DNA of 64,000 nucleotides from Parafrankia discariae (lineage in GTDB: Bacteria > Actinomycetota > Actinomycetes > Frankiales > Frankiaceae): contig NZ_KB891252.1 of the NCBI RefSeq assembly GCF_000373365.1, positions 62,001-126,000 on the forward strand. The letters are read 5' to 3'. The notes under the pieces are model-generated. The model made no database searches. It had not been told where the DNA came from and saw only the letters and a list, made by a program, of their open reading frames with translations. Shown here one piece after another: positions 28,357-39,064 of the stretch. Made by a program: the position numbers and the translations under genes. The number at the start of each line of letters is the position of its first letter. Position 1 is the first letter of the stretch.

Positions 28357-28986
28357 CTACTTCGAGTAGAGCTCGACGATCAACTGCTCCTGCACCTGGG
28401 TGTCGATCACCTGGCGCGCGGGCAGCGAGTGGACGAGCAGGCGCATCTGGCTGGGGATGGCCTCGATCCACGGCGGGACGGTGCGGCCGGACCCCGCGGT
28501 CTCGCGGGCCACGATGAACGGGGTGAGCTCGCGCGACTTCGGCGCGATCTCCACGATGTCGTTCTCGGTGACCCGGTAGCTCGGGATGTCGACCTTGCGG
28601 CCGTTGACCTGCACGTGACCGTGCCGGACGGCCTGGCGGGCGGCGTCCCGGGACGGCGCGAAGCCACCCCGGTACACCACGTTGTCCAGGCGCGACTCGA
28701 GGATCTTCAACAGCTCGTCACCGGTCTTGCCGGCACGCCTGTTCGCCTCGTCGTAGTAGCCCCGGAACTGCTTCTCCAGAATGCCGTAGATGCGCGCGCA
28801 CTTCTGCTTCTCGCGCTTCTGCAGCAGGTACTCGGAGTCCTTCGTGCGGCCACGGCCGTGCTCGCCCGGCGGGTACGGCCGGATCTCGATCGGGCACTTC
28901 GGGGTCTCGCACTTGCTGCCCTTGAGGAACAGCTTCGTCTTCTCGCGGCGGCAACGCTTGCAGTCCGCGCCGGTGTAACGGGCCAT
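28357..28986 (-). CDS. rpsD: 30S ribosomal protein S4 (zinc-ribbon form)
   Basis: A 209-residue S4, the 16S 5'-domain nucleator. The S4 RNA-binding domain lies at about 98-160 (LESRLDNVVYRGGFA...VRHGHVQVNGRKVDIPSYRV). Four cysteines C9, C12, C26 and C31 form the zinc site known in thermophilic and other C-plus S4 proteins. From memory, S4 of Streptomyces and M. tuberculosis lacks them. The ATG at 28986 is clear. Gene order rpsK-rpsD-rpoA is standard. Confidence 0.98.
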   Translation of the reverse strand: MARYTGADCKRCRREKTKLFLKGSKCETPKCPIEIRPYPPGEHGRGRTKDSEYLLQKREKQKCARIYGILEKQFRGYYDEANRRAGKTGDELLKILESRLDNVVYRGGFAPSRDAARQAVRHGHVQVNGRKVDIPSYRVTENDIVEIAPKSRELTPFIVARETAGSGRTVPPWIEAIPSQMRLLVHSLPARQVIDTQVQEQLIVELYSK

Positions 28987-29021
28987 GCTCGTCCTTCTCT
29001 CTCGTATCCCTGGCGCGGACT

Positions 29022-29426
29022 TCAGACCCGGCGACGCTTCGGCGGGCGGCAGCCGTTGTGCGGGGTCGGGGTGACGTCCTGAATCGCCCCGACCTCCAGG
29101 CCGGCGGCCTGCAGCGAACGGATCGCGGTCTCCCGGCCGGAGCCGGGGCCCTTCACGAAGACGTCGACCTTGCGCATCCCGTGCTCCTGCGCCTTGCGAG
29201 CCGCGTTCTCAGCGGCCATCTGCGCGGCGAACGGAGTGGACTTGCGGGAGCCCTTGAAGCCGACGTGGCCGGCCGACGCCCACGAGATCACGTTACCGCT
29301 GGGGTCCGTGATCGAGACGATCGTGTTGTTGAACGTGCTCTTGATGTGAGCGTGCCCGTGGGCGACGTTCTTCTTCTCTTTCCGCCGGACCTTCTTGACG
29401 CCGGCGGTGCGTGTCTTGGGAGGCAT
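29022..29426 (-). CDS. rpsK: 30S ribosomal protein S11
   Basis: A 134-residue S11 of the 30S platform. Recognised by [46 protein letters not shown] and the C-terminal [16 protein letters not shown]. It is 78 nt downstream of rpsM in the alpha operon. Confidence 0.99.
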   Translation of the reverse strand: MPPKTRTAGVKKVRRKEKKNVAHGHAHIKSTFNNTIVSITDPSGNVISWASAGHVGFKGSRKSTPFAAQMAAENAARKAQEHGMRKVDVFVKGPGSGRETAIRSLQAAGLEVGAIQDVTPTPHNGCRPPKRRRV

Positions 29427-29504
29427 AGCCCGTGGTCTCCGTCTACGAGGTCGTCGATCAGCGGTCGCGGAACCCGGGCGCCGGGGCCCGGGTGGGACCG
29501 GTGA

Positions 29505-29885
29505 CTACTTCTTGCCGGCCTTCTTCTTCCCGGCGATGGCACGGCGCGGGCCCTTGCGGGTACGCGCGTTGGTGTGCGTGCGCTGGCCGTGGACGGGAAG
29601 GTTGCGGCGGTGACGGAGACCCTGGTAGCAGCCGATCTCCATCTTGCGGCGGATGTCCTGCTTGATCTCGCGGTTGAGATCGCCCTCGACGCGGTAGTTG
29701 GCGTCGATCCACTCCCGAAGCTTCTGGACCTCGTCGTCGGTGAGGTCCCGGACCCGGGTGTCCGGGTTGACCCCGGTCGCGGCGAGGGTGTCCCGAGAAC
29801 GGCTGCGGCCGATCCCGAAGATGTAGGTCAGCGCGATCTCAACCCGCTTTTCGCGGGGAAGGTCGACGCCGGAGAGGCGTGCCAT
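29505..29885 (-). CDS. rpsM: 30S ribosomal protein S13
   Basis: A 126-residue S13, which contacts the P-site tRNA and the B1 intersubunit bridge. It has [26 protein letters not shown]-type start, [24 protein letters not shown] and a basic tail ending KKAGKK. ATG at 29885; the frame runs 30 codons upstream without conservation. It is first in the alpha set; a hairpin at 30078-30108 separates it from rpmJ. Confidence 0.99.
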   Translation of the reverse strand: MARLSGVDLPREKRVEIALTYIFGIGRSRSRDTLAATGVNPDTRVRDLTDDEVQKLREWIDANYRVEGDLNREIKQDIRRKMEIGCYQGLRHRRNLPVHGQRTHTNARTRKGPRRAIAGKKKAGKK

Positions 29886-30077
29886 GACGCGGTGGTTCCT
29901 TCCTGAACCCGGAGGTCTCGGGCGACACCGCCCCCGCCTCGGCCCGGAGAGCGACGCCTCCCTGACGGGTGGCATCGGTCCGTGAAACCGACGAGGCCCC
30001 GGCCTCCGACCGGGGGTGGGACCGCGTGACGCGGCCTGGTGTCGCTTCTGGCGGCGGGCCCATCAGACCCGCCGGAT

Positions 30078-30108
30078 GTCACCGGCGGGCGCCTGGCCCG
30101 CCGGTGAC
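30078..30108 (-). terminator. Hairpin between rpmJ and rpsM
   Basis: GTCACCGGCGGGC (30078-30090) pairs perfectly with GCCCGCCGGTGAC (30096-30108), 13 bp, 5-nt loop, 32 nt after rpmJ. A likely terminator or attenuator, which would make rpsM-rplQ partly independent. Confidence 0.75.
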
Positions 30109-30140
30109 CGTCGGCAGGCCCGCTGGCCCGCCGACCGCGA

Positions 30141-30254
30141 TCAGCCCTGGCGCTGCTTGTGGCGCAGGTTGTCGCAGATGACCATGACACGCCCGTGACG
30201 GCGGATCACCTTGCACTTGTCGCAGATCTTCTTCACGCTCGGCTTGACCTTCAC
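30141..30254 (-). CDS. rpmJ: 50S ribosomal protein L36 (zinc form)
   Basis: A 37-residue L36: [21 protein letters not shown] then [15 protein letters not shown]. The zinc ligands C11, C14, C27 and H32 are all present, so this is the C-plus form. It starts with GTG at 30254, 55 nt after infA. The size is exact for the family. Confidence 0.98.
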   Translation of the reverse strand: MKVKPSVKKICDKCKVIRRHGRVMVICDNLRHKQRQG

Positions 30255-30309
30255 GGCCGCACGAACCTCCACACGCAGCCGTGGGCCGCGCTCGCTGGTG
30301 AGTTGACGA

Positions 30310-30531
30310 CTACTTGTAGCGGTAGACGATGCGACCGCGGGACAGGTCGTATGGCGAGAGCTCCACCACCACCCGGTCCTCGGGAAGGATCCGGATGTAG
30401 TGCTGACGCATCTTGCCACTGATGTGGGCGAGAACACGATGACCGTTCTGGAGCTCCACCCGGAACATGGCGTTCGGGAGCGGCTCCACCACTCGGCCTT
30501 CGATCTCGATGGCCCCGTCCTTCTTCGGCAT
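30310..30531 (-). CDS. infA: Translation initiation factor IF-1
   Basis: A 73-residue IF-1, an OB-fold protein that occupies the 30S A site during initiation. [20 protein letters not shown] and [34 protein letters not shown] define it; the C-terminus is [12 protein letters not shown] at 30531. It heads infA-rpmJ, with a gap of about 230 nt from map. A weak promoter candidate (-10 TACGGT 30638-30643, -35 TTGTCG 30659-30664, only 15 nt apart) lies upstream. Confidence 0.99.
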   Translation of the reverse strand: MPKKDGAIEIEGRVVEPLPNAMFRVELQNGHRVLAHISGKMRQHYIRILPEDRVVVELSPYDLSRGRIVYRYK

Positions 30532-30764
30532 GTCCTCCGCTGTCCTGACGTCGACGCTGGGATGACGGCCCGGACCCGCCTGGGGCGAGCGATCGCGCAC
30601 CCGAGAGTGCGTTCACGCGAGATCACCGCGCGGAGCCACCGTACAAAAAGATGGACACCGACAACGCTGTAGACCGTCGACTCATGAGTGTACGTGCCGC
30701 ATCCGTCAAGGGCCAACACGGGCCCCACACGACCCTGATCGGACCGGCTGGTGCGCCTGACCGC

Positions 30765-31604
30765 TCAGCCGGTGGGCGCGTCGGCGGGCTGCCCGCAGGC
30801 CACCCCCAGCTCCGCGAACCTCGCCACGCCGCCGTCCGGCTCGGTGAGCACCCACGGACCACGCGGGGTGACAGCGACCGAGTGCTCGGTGTGCGCGGCG
30901 AGCGAGCCGTCCCTGGTCGCGACCGTCCATTCGTCCTCGAGGATGACGGTGTCCGGCGAGCCGAGGGTGATCATCGGCTCGATGGCCAGCGCGACGCCCT
31001 CGACCAGCTTCATCCCGCGGCCGGCCCGGCCGTAGTTCAGCACGTGCGGCGGCTGGTGCATCTCCGACCCGATGCCGTGCCCGCCGTAGTGGTCGACGAT
31101 CCCGTACCCGTGGGGGAGGATGGCCCGCTCCACCGCGTTGCTGATGTCCGTCAGCCTGCCGCCGAGCTGGGCGGCGGCAAGGCCCCGCCACAGCGCCTCG
31201 TCGCAGACCCGGAGCATGTCCAGGACCTCGGTGGGCACCTCGCCGACCGGGACGGTGATCGCGGCGTCGCCGTGCCAGCCGTCGACGATCGCGCCGCAGT
31301 CGATGGAGATGATGTCCCCCTCGCGCAGCACCCGGCGCCGGCTGGGGATCGCGTGCACCACCTCGTTGTTCACCGAGCTGCAGATCGAGGCCGGGTACGG
31401 GGGGTGCGCGTAGCCCTTGAAGGAGGGGATGCCGCCGTCGGCGCGGATCGTCCGCTCCGCGAGGGCGTCGAGATCCTCCGTGGTGACGCCCGGAGCCACC
31501 GCCGCGCGCAGCGCCGCCAGGGTCTTCGCGACGAGCAGCCCGGCCACCCGCATCTTGGCGATCTCGGATGCCGTCTTGATCTGGACGTGCTCTCGTCGTG
31601 CCAC
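30765..31604 (-). CDS. map: Methionine aminopeptidase, type I
   Basis: A 279-residue MetAP that removes N-terminal Met from nascent proteins. The five metal ligands are visible in order: IDCGAIVDGWHGDAA (two Asp), GGHGIGSEMHQPPHV (His), LAIEPMI (Glu) and TEHSVAV (Glu). GTG start at 31604. It lies downstream of adk, in the usual secY-adk-map order, but with an unusually long 407-nt gap. Confidence 0.97.
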   Translation of the reverse strand: MARREHVQIKTASEIAKMRVAGLLVAKTLAALRAAVAPGVTTEDLDALAERTIRADGGIPSFKGYAHPPYPASICSSVNNEVVHAIPSRRRVLREGDIISIDCGAIVDGWHGDAAITVPVGEVPTEVLDMLRVCDEALWRGLAAAQLGGRLTDISNAVERAILPHGYGIVDHYGGHGIGSEMHQPPHVLNYGRAGRGMKLVEGVALAIEPMITLGSPDTVILEDEWTVATRDGSLAAHTEHSVAVTPRGPWVLTEPDGGVARFAELGVACGQPADAPTG

Positions 31605-32011
31605 GCTCTACCGGTCCCGTCCCTCAGTAGTGTTCGCGACGTACGACTGCCCGTCGCCTCGGCTGAGCCCGGCCGGGACCCGTACCCCGCCGGCGCAGCC
31701 GCCCCGGCACGGACCTGCCGCGCTCACGTTCCCTGCCGCGCTCACGTGCCTGCCGTGCCCACGGGCCCCGCCGGCGCGTTCCCGCGCCCGTCCCCTACCG
31801 ACGATAACCGTCCGCGGTGACGGAGATGGGAGCTCGTTCGTCGAGAGCGGACGTCGCCGGCGGAAAACGCGGGCATACGGCGACCGCGGGCCAGCGGACG
31901 ACCTCGACCGCGGCGCAGGCCGCGAAGGACCGAGGGCCCGCTCCGTACCGGAACCGCCGCGGACGCGAGGTATGGCGGTGTCACGACGCGACTGACCGGG
32001 GTCGGCCCCGG
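31605..32011. other. Gap between adk and map
   Basis: No convincing gene; the short frames here are Arg/Ala-rich and lack ribosome-binding sites. Direct near-repeats of CGCTCACGT(T/G)CCTGCCG occur at about 31720-31755. It may hold a map promoter. Confidence 0.4.
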
Positions 32012-32665
32012 TCAGTCGCCGTAGTGGCGTAGCGCGTCGAGGGCGCGGTCGGTCACGTTGTCGACCGGGCCGGTCGCGTCGATGCCGATGAGCACGCCCT
32101 TGGCCGCGTAGTACGCGACGAGCGGGGAGGTCTGCTCGGCGTACACCTCGAGGCGGTGGCGCACCGTCTCAGAACGGTCGTCGTCGCGCTGGAACAACTC
32201 CCCCGAGCACCGATCACAGATTCCCTCGACCCGGGACGGGTCGAAGTCGAGGTGCCAGATGTGGCCGCAGTTCCGACAGGTGCGCCGCCCGGAGAGCCGC
32301 CGCACCACCTCGTCGTCGTCGACGACCAGCTCGAGGACCACATCGAGACGCGTGCCCATAGCGTCCAGCATGCCGCCGAGCACCTCGGCCTGCGGGACGT
32401 TGCGTGGGAAGCCGTCCAGGAGGAAGCCCTTGACCGCGTCGTCCTCGGCGAGACGGTTGCGCACCATGCCGATGGTGATCTCGTCGGGGACGAGGTCACC
32501 GGCGTCCATGTACGCCTTCGCGAGGACACCGAGCTCGGTTCCCTCGCGGACGTTCGCCCGGAAGATGTCGCCGGTCGAGATCTTCGGAATGGATCTCGCC
32601 TGCGCGATGAAGGCGGCCTGCGTCCCCTTGCCGGCGCCTGGCGGTCCGACCAGTACGAGGCGCAC
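32012..32665 (-). CDS. adk: Adenylate kinase (zinc-containing LID)
   Basis: A 217-residue adenylate kinase (ATP + AMP to 2 ADP). The P-loop GPPGAGKGT is at residues 7-15, the AMP-site segment is STGDIFR, and GFPRN follows. The LID has a zinc ribbon C130-x2-C133-x16-C150-x2-C153, so this is the long form. GTG at 32665 overlaps the secY stop by one base (TAGTG), indicating coupling. Confidence 0.98.
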   Translation of the reverse strand: MRLVLVGPPGAGKGTQAAFIAQARSIPKISTGDIFRANVREGTELGVLAKAYMDAGDLVPDEITIGMVRNRLAEDDAVKGFLLDGFPRNVPQAEVLGGMLDAMGTRLDVVLELVVDDDEVVRRLSGRRTCRNCGHIWHLDFDPSRVEGICDRCSGELFQRDDDRSETVRHRLEVYAEQTSPLVAYYAAKGVLIGIDATGPVDNVTDRALDALRHYGD

Positions 32666-33957
32666 TACCGGAGGAATCCTTCGTAGTTGCGCAGCATGAG
32701 CTGGCTTTCGATCTGTTTCACGGTCTCCAGCCCCACTCCCACCATGATCAAAACCGAGGTACCAGCGAACGGGAAGGGCTGGTCCTTCGTCAGGTTGAGA
32801 AGCGCCAACGGCAACACCGTGATGACCCCCAGGAACAGCGAGCCAGGGAGAGTGATGCGGGACAGCACGTGATCCAGGTATTCGGCCGTGGGCCGGCCGG
32901 GTCGGATCCCGGGGATGAACCCGCCGTACTTCCTCATGTTGTCGGCGACCTCCGTCGGGTTGAAGGTGATCGCGACATAGAAGTACGTGAAGAAGATGAT
33001 CAGTGCACCGTAGGCCACGAGGTAGAGCGGGTGGTCCCCGCGCGACAGGTAGCGCTGCTCGAAGTCCTGGAAGGTCTGGTTGCTCCACACCTGACCCACG
33101 AGCTGCGGGAGCTGGAGCAGCGAGGAGGCGAAGATGACCGGGATGATGCCGGCCTGGTTCACCTTGATCGGGAGATAGGTGGAGGTCCCGCCGTACATCC
33201 GGCGCCCGATCAGCCGCTTCGCGTACTGGACCGGAATGCGGCGCTGCGACTGTTCGACGAACACGACGAACACGACGATGGCCAGACCGAGCAGAATCAC
33301 CAGGCCGAACACGACGCCACCGGCGACCTGCAGGATCCGCCCGCCCTGGGAGGGCAGGGCCGCGGCGATCGAGGTGAAGATCAGCAGCGACATGCCGTTG
33401 CCCACGCCGCGGGCGGTGATGAGCTCACCCATCCACATGATGACCGCTGTTCCCGCGGTCATTGTGATCACGATGGTGACGATGCGGAAGAGGCTCGTGT
33501 CCGGGATGATCTGGGCGCTGCAGCCGGGGAAGAGCCGGCCACTGCGGGCGAGCGCCACGATGCCGGTGGCCTGCAGGATGCCCAGGGCGACCGTCAGATA
33601 GCGGGTGTACTGGGTGAGCTTCTGCTCACCCGAGCTGCCTTCCTTCTTCAGCTGCTCGAGTCGCGGAATCACCACCACCAGAAGCTGGATGATGATGCTC
33701 GAGGTGATGTACGGCATGATGCCGAGCGCGAACACCGAGAGCTGAAGGAGGGCGCCACCGCTGAAGAGGTTGATCAGCGAGTACACGTTGTTGCTTTCGG
33801 CGCTGGCCGAGTCCAGACACGCGTTCACCGCCGCCGTGGAGACACCGGGTGAGGGCATGACGCTGCCCAACCGGAACAGGACGACGACACCAAGGGTGAA
33901 GAGCAGTTTCTTCCGCAGGTCGGGCGTGCGGAAGGCCCGCGTGAAGGCGGTGAGCAC
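32665..33957 (-). CDS. secY: Protein translocase channel subunit SecY
   Basis: A 430-residue integral membrane protein with about ten transmembrane helices, the pore of the Sec translocon with SecE (also in this window) and Sec[21 protein letters not shown] starts it; [19 protein letters not shown] is the plug/TM2 region, and GQEIGRIP is not part of it. The cytoplasmic loop [16 protein letters not shown] precedes TM7. GTG at 33957. It follows the spc genes with a 396-nt gap. Confidence 0.98.
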   Translation of the reverse strand: MLTAFTRAFRTPDLRKKLLFTLGVVVLFRLGSVMPSPGVSTAAVNACLDSASAESNNVYSLINLFSGGALLQLSVFALGIMPYITSSIIIQLLVVVIPRLEQLKKEGSSGEQKLTQYTRYLTVALGILQATGIVALARSGRLFPGCSAQIIPDTSLFRIVTIVITMTAGTAVIMWMGELITARGVGNGMSLLIFTSIAAALPSQGGRILQVAGGVVFGLVILLGLAIVVFVVFVEQSQRRIPVQYAKRLIGRRMYGGTSTYLPIKVNQAGIIPVIFASSLLQLPQLVGQVWSNQTFQDFEQRYLSRGDHPLYLVAYGALIIFFTYFYVAITFNPTEVADNMRKYGGFIPGIRPGRPTAEYLDHVLSRITLPGSLFLGVITVLPLALLNLTKDQPFPFAGTSVLIMVGVGLETVKQIESQLMLRNYEGFLR

Positions 33958-34353
33958 GACTCCTCCTGCTGATCCTTACGGCTGACGGGACGGACTCGAT
34001 GTCCGGTACGGATCGCCGCTGGCCGCCGAAGCCGACCGTACGCGGTGAGGCGACTCTAACAGCACCCGAGGCCCACTCGTCCGGACATCACTCGCGGTAG
34101 GCACCGGTGTACTCGAGACGCAGAGCGAGGAGGCACCCGTTGCAGCGTCACCGGCGAGCCGTTACGTCGGCTGTCGCCCTCCGCCGCGCTCCACAGTGGC
34201 CACTACGCGGTGTCACGATTCAGGCTCCTGGACTCCGGTGGCCCAAGGGCCACCGGGCCTCGGTGACACCGGCGGCCAACTGCGGCGCGCCGGTGCGGAA
34301 ACGCACGAACGCCTCGGGACGGCTAGGTCGCCCCACCCGCCCCGAGGCCACTC
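33958..34353. promoter_or_regulatory. Gap between rplO and secY with hairpins and weak promoter
   Basis: Two hairpins follow rplO on the minus strand: GCCTCGGG (34311-34318) with CCCGAGGC (34341-34348), and CCGGTGGCCC (34235-34244) with GGGCCACCGG (34247-34256). A -10-like TAGAGT (minus, 34053-34058) about 95 nt before secY lacks a clear -35. This gap probably separates the spc genes from secY-adk-map. Confidence 0.5.
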
Positions 34354-34848
34354 TCACGCCTGGGTGACACTGCCCCCGGCGGCCTCGATCTTCTGCTTCG
34401 CCGAACCGGAGAAGGCATGCGCCGTCACCTGGACGGCCACGCCGATCTCGCCGTCGCCGAGCACCTTCACCAGCGACTTGCCCCGGATCGCGCCGGCGGC
34501 GACCAGGTCGTCGACGCCGATCGCGCCGCCGTCGGGGAACAGCTCCTCCAGGGTGGCGACGTTCACCACCTGGTATTCGGTGCGGAACCGGTTACGGAAG
34601 CCCTTGAGCTTGGGAACCCGCATGTGCAGGGGCATCTGGCCGCCCTCGAAGCGCGCCGGCACCTGCTTGCGTGCCTTCGAGCCCTTGGTGCCACGGCCGG
34701 CCGTCTTGCCCTTGGAGCCCTCACCGCGGCCCACGCGCTGCTTCTTCTTGTGGGCGCCCGGCGCCGGGCGAAGGTGGTGGACCTTCAGCCCGCGGCCGCG
34801 CTCCTCCGCGGTGGCGGAGTCCGACTTCTCCAGCGTCTTCTCGGCCAT
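34354..34848 (-). CDS. rplO: 50S ribosomal protein L15
   Basis: A 164-residue L15. [33 protein letters not shown] is the glycine-rich basic N-terminal part; [16 protein letters not shown] and [19 protein letters not shown] are typical. The first 20 residues are a short lineage extension. ATG overlaps the rpmD stop by one base (TGATG). Confidence 0.99.
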   Translation of the reverse strand: MAEKTLEKSDSATAEERGRGLKVHHLRPAPGAHKKKQRVGRGEGSKGKTAGRGTKGSKARKQVPARFEGGQMPLHMRVPKLKGFRNRFRTEYQVVNVATLEELFPDGGAIGVDDLVAAGAIRGKSLVKVLGDGEIGVAVQVTAHAFSGSAKQKIEAAGGSVTQA

Positions 34849-35033
34849 CAGGAGTCCACCTCCTCGACCCGCACGAGATGGGTCACGGTCGCGATCATCC
34901 CGAGGACCTCGGGACGGTCGTCACGGACGGTGCTCGCGTTGATCTTGCGTAGCCCCAGCGTGCGCAGCGTCTCGCGCTGGTTACGGGTGCCGCCGATCTC
35001 GGAGCGGATCTGCGTGATGCGCAACTTGGCCAT
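34848..35033 (-). CDS. rpmD: 50S ribosomal protein L30
   Basis: A 61-residue L30: [30 protein letters not shown] and TPEVLGMI-type region, ending [10 protein letters not shown]. It is translationally coupled on both sides: its ATG overlaps the rpsE stop (TAATG) and its stop overlaps the rplO start. Confidence 0.98.
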   Translation of the reverse strand: MAKLRITQIRSEIGGTRNQRETLRTLGLRKINASTVRDDRPEVLGMIATVTHLVRVEEVDS

Positions 35034-35641
35034 TACGCACCGACCCCGGCCGCCCGCGCGCGCAGCATCGCCGGCGGAGCGACATCCTCCAGCGGCAGCC
35101 CACGGCGGGCGGCGATCTCCTCGGGACGCATCAAACCGCGCAGCGCGGCGACAGTCGCGTGCACGATGTTGATCGGGTTGGACGACCCGAGTGACTTCGA
35201 CAGTACGTCGTGCACCCCGGCGCACTCCAGCACGGCGCGCACCGGACCACCGGCGATGACACCGGTACCGGGCGAGGCGGGCTTGAGCAGCACGACACCG
35301 GCGGCTTCCTCACCCTGCACCGGGTGCGGGATGGTGGAGCCGATCCGCGGGACCTTGAAGAAGTGCTTCTTGGCCTCCTCGACCCCCTTGGCGATCGCCG
35401 CGGGGACCTCCTTGGCCTTCCCGTAGCCGACGCCGACGGTGCCGTCCGCGTCGCCCACCACGACGAGCGCCGTGAAGCTGAACCGACGCCCGCCCTTCAC
35501 GACCTTCGCCACGCGGTTGATGGCGACGACCCGCTCGACATAAGCGGTCTTCTCCTGCGCCGGGCCACCGCCCGAACGGTCGCGGCGCTCGCGGCGGTCG
35601 GAACCGCCGGAGCCGCCTCCGCGGCGCTGCTGGCCTGGCAT
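35033..35641 (-). CDS. rpsE: 30S ribosomal protein S5
   Basis: A 202-residue S5, involved in decoding accuracy. The S5 domain has [29 protein letters not shown], and the C-terminal domain has [22 protein letters not shown] and the NPINIVHAT segment. The first 25 residues are Arg/Gly-rich. Standard place between rplR and rpmD. Confidence 0.99.
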   Translation of the reverse strand: MPGQQRRGGGSGGSDRRERRDRSGGGPAQEKTAYVERVVAINRVAKVVKGGRRFSFTALVVVGDADGTVGVGYGKAKEVPAAIAKGVEEAKKHFFKVPRIGSTIPHPVQGEEAAGVVLLKPASPGTGVIAGGPVRAVLECAGVHDVLSKSLGSSNPINIVHATVAALRGLMRPEEIAARRGLPLEDVAPPAMLRARAAGVGA

Positions 35642-35670
35642 CTAGAACATCTCCCTAGTGGATGTGGTCA

Positions 35671-36045
35671 TCAGAAGTTCAGCCCGCCCTCGCGGGCCGC
35701 GTCGGCCAGCGCGGCGATCCGGCCGTGGTAGGTGCGACCGCCCCGGTCGAACACCACGGCGTCGATCCCGGCGGCGCGCGCACGCTCCGCGACGAGCCGA
35801 CCGACCTCGCGGGCCTTGCCGCTCTTGTCCCCGTCGGAGGCGCGCAGCCCGTCCTCCAGCGTGGACGCCGAGGCCAGGGTGTGCCCGGCGACGTCGTCGA
35901 TGACCTGGGCGTAGATGTGCCGCGAGGACCGGGTGACGACGAGACGCGGCCGGATCGGGGTGCCCGACACCTTCTTGCGCACGCGGACGTGGCGGCGGAG
36001 CTTGGCCGTCCGCCGGCGCGCGCTGGCGCTGAGGCTCACTGCCAT
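35671..36045 (-). CDS. rplR: 50S ribosomal protein L18
   Basis: A 124-residue L18 that binds 5S rRNA with L5. [35 protein letters not shown] and the C-terminal [26 protein letters not shown] are diagnostic. ATG at 36045, 10 nt after rplF. Confidence 0.99.
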   Translation of the reverse strand: MAVSLSASARRRTAKLRRHVRVRKKVSGTPIRPRLVVTRSSRHIYAQVIDDVAGHTLASASTLEDGLRASDGDKSGKAREVGRLVAERARAAGIDAVVFDRGGRTYHGRIAALADAAREGGLNF

Positions 36046-36055
36046 GTCTGTCTAC

Positions 36056-36592
36056 CTACTTCCCGGTCTTCCCGACCTTGCGGCGAACGACCTCGCCCTG
36101 GTACCGCACACCCTTGCCCTTGTACGGGTCGGGCTTGCGCAGTCCGCGGATCTTGGCGGCGACCTCGCCCACCTGCTGCTTGTCGATGCCGTGCACGACG
36201 AAGCGGGTGGGGGTCTGCACCTCGAACCGGATGCCCTCGGGGGCCTTCACCGGTACCGGGTGGCTGTAGCCGAGGGCGAACTCGAGGTCCGAGCCGCGAG
36301 CCTGGACCCGGTACCCGACCCCGACGATCTCCAGGGTCTTCGAGTACCCGGTGGTGACCCCGACGACCATGTTGGACACCAGGGTGCGGGTGAGGCCGTG
36401 CAGCGAGCGGCTGCGCCGCTCGTCGTTCGGCCGGTTGACGATGAGCTGACCGTCCTCGCGGACGACCTCGATCGGCTCCGCGACCGTGTGGCTCAGCGAA
36501 CCCTTGGGGCCCTTGATCGTGACCTTCGGGCCGTCGAGAGAGATCTCCACGCCGGTGGGAACACTGATGGGCTGGCGCCCGATCCGTGACAT
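36056..36592 (-). CDS. rplF: 50S ribosomal protein L6
   Basis: A 178-residue L6 near the sarcin-ricin loop. [17 protein letters not shown] starts it; GPKGSLSH and the C-terminal [19 protein letters not shown] loop are conserved. It follows rpsH by 12 nt. Confidence 0.99.
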   Translation of the reverse strand: MSRIGRQPISVPTGVEISLDGPKVTIKGPKGSLSHTVAEPIEVVREDGQLIVNRPNDERRSRSLHGLTRTLVSNMVVGVTTGYSKTLEIVGVGYRVQARGSDLEFALGYSHPVPVKAPEGIRFEVQTPTRFVVHGIDKQQVGEVAAKIRGLRKPDPYKGKGVRYQGEVVRRKVGKTGK

Positions 36593-36604
36593 CGTTCGCC
36601 TTCC

Positions 36605-37012
<408 letters not shown>

Positions 37013-37088
37013 GGCTTGACGCCTTTCTCACGGGGGTTCCCGCCGCTCGCGCACGAGGTGCGCGGGCCTACCGCGATCGTGTGTTGAA

Positions 37089-37274
37089 CTACCAGGAGCT
37101 CTTGGTCACGCCGGGCAGCTCGCCGCGGTGGGCCATCTGCCGCAGGCACACCCGGCACAGGCCGAACACGCGGTAGACCGAGCGCGGGCGGCCACACCGC
37201 TGGCAGCGGGTGTAGCCGCGGACGGCGTACTTGGGCTTGCGGGCGGCCTTTTCGACCAGCGCCTTCTTCGCCAT
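37089..37274 (-). CDS. rpsZ: 30S ribosomal protein S14 type Z
   Basis: A 61-residue zinc-type S14. Ligands C24, C27, C40 and C43 are in [23 protein letters not shown]. The end [11 protein letters not shown] is invariant. This short form is the main S14 in actinobacteria. It lies 3 nt after rplE. Confidence 0.99.
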   Translation of the reverse strand: MAKKALVEKAARKPKYAVRGYTRCQRCGRPRSVYRVFGLCRVCLRQMAHRGELPGVTKSSW

Positions 37275-37277
37275 TTC

Positions 37278-37847
37278 TCAGCTCTCCCGGAACGGGAAGC
37301 CCAGCGCCCTCAGCAGCGCCCGGCCCTCGTCGTCGTTGGTCGCGGTGGTCACGACCGTGATGTCCATGCCCCGGACCCGGTCGATCCGGTCGATGTCGAT
37401 CTCATGGAAGATCGACTGCTCGGTCACGCCGAACGTGTAGTTCCCGGCGCCGTCGAACTGCTTCGGCGAGAGTCCGCGGAAGTCGCGGATGCGGGGCAGC
37501 GCGATCGTGACCAGGCGGTCGAGGAACTCCCACATCCGGTCACCGCGCAGGGTCACCTTCGCCCCGATGGGCTGGCCCTCGCGCAGCTTGAACTGGGCGA
37601 TGGACTTCTTCGCCCGGCGCACGGCCGGCTTCTGGCCGGTGATGGCCGCGAGGTCCCTGGTCGCGCCGTCGATCAGCTTCGCGTCCCGGGCCGCGTCGCC
37701 GACGCCCATGTTGACGACGACCTTCACCACGCCGGGGATCTGCATGACGTTGCCGTAGGAGAACTCCTCCCGCAGCGCCGGGGCGATCTCCTCGCGGTAC
37801 CGCTGCTTCAGCCGCGGGACCGGCCGGGCTTCCGTGGTCACACTCAT
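37278..37847 (-). CDS. rplE: 50S ribosomal protein L5
   Basis: A 189-residue L5, which binds 5S rRNA and contacts P-site t[45 protein letters not shown] and [25 protein letters not shown] are typical. Confidence 0.99.
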   Translation of the reverse strand: MSVTTEARPVPRLKQRYREEIAPALREEFSYGNVMQIPGVVKVVVNMGVGDAARDAKLIDGATRDLAAITGQKPAVRRAKKSIAQFKLREGQPIGAKVTLRGDRMWEFLDRLVTIALPRIRDFRGLSPKQFDGAGNYTFGVTEQSIFHEIDIDRIDRVRGMDITVVTTATNDDEGRALLRALGFPFRES

Positions 37848-37876
37848 GTCTCGTTTCCTAGCCTTGCGCCGGGGGC

Positions 37877-38203
37877 CTAGAGCTCGGCACCGGTGCGGCG
37901 CGAGATCCGGACCTTGGTGCCGTCGTCGTTGAAGCGGTAACCGACGCGGGTCGGACGGCCGTCGGACGGGTCGACGATCATCACGTTGCTGACGTGGATC
38001 GGCGCCTCCTGGGTGACGATCCCGCCGGACTGCGAGCCACGCGAGCTCTGCTGGACGCGGGTGTGCTTGGTGATCCGGTTCGCGCCCTCGACCACGACCT
38101 TGTTCTGGTCGGGGATGGCCCGGATGACCTTGCCCTTCAGGCCGCGGTCCTTGCCCGTGACGATCTGGACCGTGTCACCCTTCTTGATCTTCATACCGGC
38201 CAC
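37877..38203 (-). CDS. rplX: 50S ribosomal protein L24
   Basis: A 108-residue L24 with a KOW motif: [38 protein letters not shown] and [14 protein letters not shown] follow. The annotated GTG (38203) gives three extra residues; the ATG at 38194 matches the usual N-terminus and is an equal candidate. Confidence 0.98.
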   Translation of the reverse strand: MAGMKIKKGDTVQIVTGKDRGLKGKVIRAIPDQNKVVVEGANRITKHTRVQQSSRGSQSGGIVTQEAPIHVSNVMIVDPSDGRPTRVGYRFNDDGTKVRISRRTGAEL

Positions 38204-38206
38204 GGT

Positions 38207-38575
38207 CTACAGCACCTCCGGCGCCAGCGAAATAATCTTCATGAAACGCTTGTCCCGCAGCTCGCGGCCGACCGGCCCGAAGATGCGGGTACCACGGGGG
38301 TCTCCCCCGTCCCGGATGAGCACCGCGGCGTTCTCGTCGAAACGGATGTAGGAGCCGTCCGGGCGCCGCCGTTCCTTCTTGGTGCGCACCACGACCGCCT
38401 TGACCACGTCGCCGCGCTTCACGCCGGCGCCGGGCAGGGCGTCCTTCACCGTGCCGACGATGATGTCGCCGATCCCCGCGTAACGACGCCCAGAGCCGCC
38501 GAGCACCCGGATGCACAGAATTTCCCTGGCTCCGGTGTTGTCGGCGACCCGAAGTCGCGACTCCTGCTGAATCAC
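38207..38575 (-). CDS. rplN: 50S ribosomal protein L14
   Basis: A 122-residue L14: [36 protein letters not shown] and [28 protein letters not shown]. It starts with GTG at 38575 after AGGAGCGG. A 156-nt gap separates it from rpsQ, more than elsewhere in the cluster, and could hold a spc-operon promoter. Confidence 0.99.
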   Translation of the reverse strand: MIQQESRLRVADNTGAREILCIRVLGGSGRRYAGIGDIIVGTVKDALPGAGVKRGDVVKAVVVRTKKERRRPDGSYIRFDENAAVLIRDGGDPRGTRIFGPVGRELRDKRFMKIISLAPEVL

Positions 38576-38731
38576 TTTCCGCTCCTGATCACCCGTTGCC
38601 GCCCGACCGCCGCCGACCGGCTCTGCTCTCTGCCACCGGTGACGACCGCGAGGTCTGCGTGTCCGGCCGGCGGCGGGCCCGCCTCACGCGAGCCCTGCCA
38701 CCGGCCGATCCACCGCGATCCCCAGAGGGAC

Positions 38732-39064
38732 CTACTTCGCCTTCTCGAGGATCTGGACGACCCGCCAGCGCTTGGTGGCCGACAGCGGCCGCGTCTCCAT
38801 CAGCAGGACGCGGTCGCCGACACCGACGGTGCCGTTCTCGTCGTGCGCCTTGACCCTCTTGGTACGACGGATCGTCTTGCCGTAGAGCGGGTGCTGGACC
38901 CGGTCCTCGACGGCGACGACCACCGTCTTCTGCATCTTGCCGCTGATCACCAGACCCTCACGCACCTTGCGGAAGCCGCGCTCGGAAGGCGCCTCCGCGG
39001 TGTCGGGAGTGCTGGTGCTGTCCGTGCTCACTTCGCTCACGTCGTCTCCGCTCACTGCGCTCAC
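38732..39064 (-). CDS. rpsQ: 30S ribosomal protein S17
   Basis: A 110-residue S17. The OB-fold core starts near residue 28 ([35 protein letters not shown]) and ends [19 protein letters not shown]. The first 27 residues are Ser/Asp/Thr-rich, an extension. GTG at 39064 overlaps the rpmC stop (GTGA). Confidence 0.98.
   Translation of the reverse strand: MSAVSGDDVSEVSTDSTSTPDTAEAPSERGFRKVREGLVISGKMQKTVVVAVEDRVQHPLYGKTIRRTKRVKAHDENGTVGVGDRVLLMETRPLSATKRWRVVQILEKAK

Noticed and set aside
31742-31984. Small minus-strand gene between adk and map
   Set aside because: The product is Arg/Gly-rich with no motif, and no ribosome-binding site is visible.
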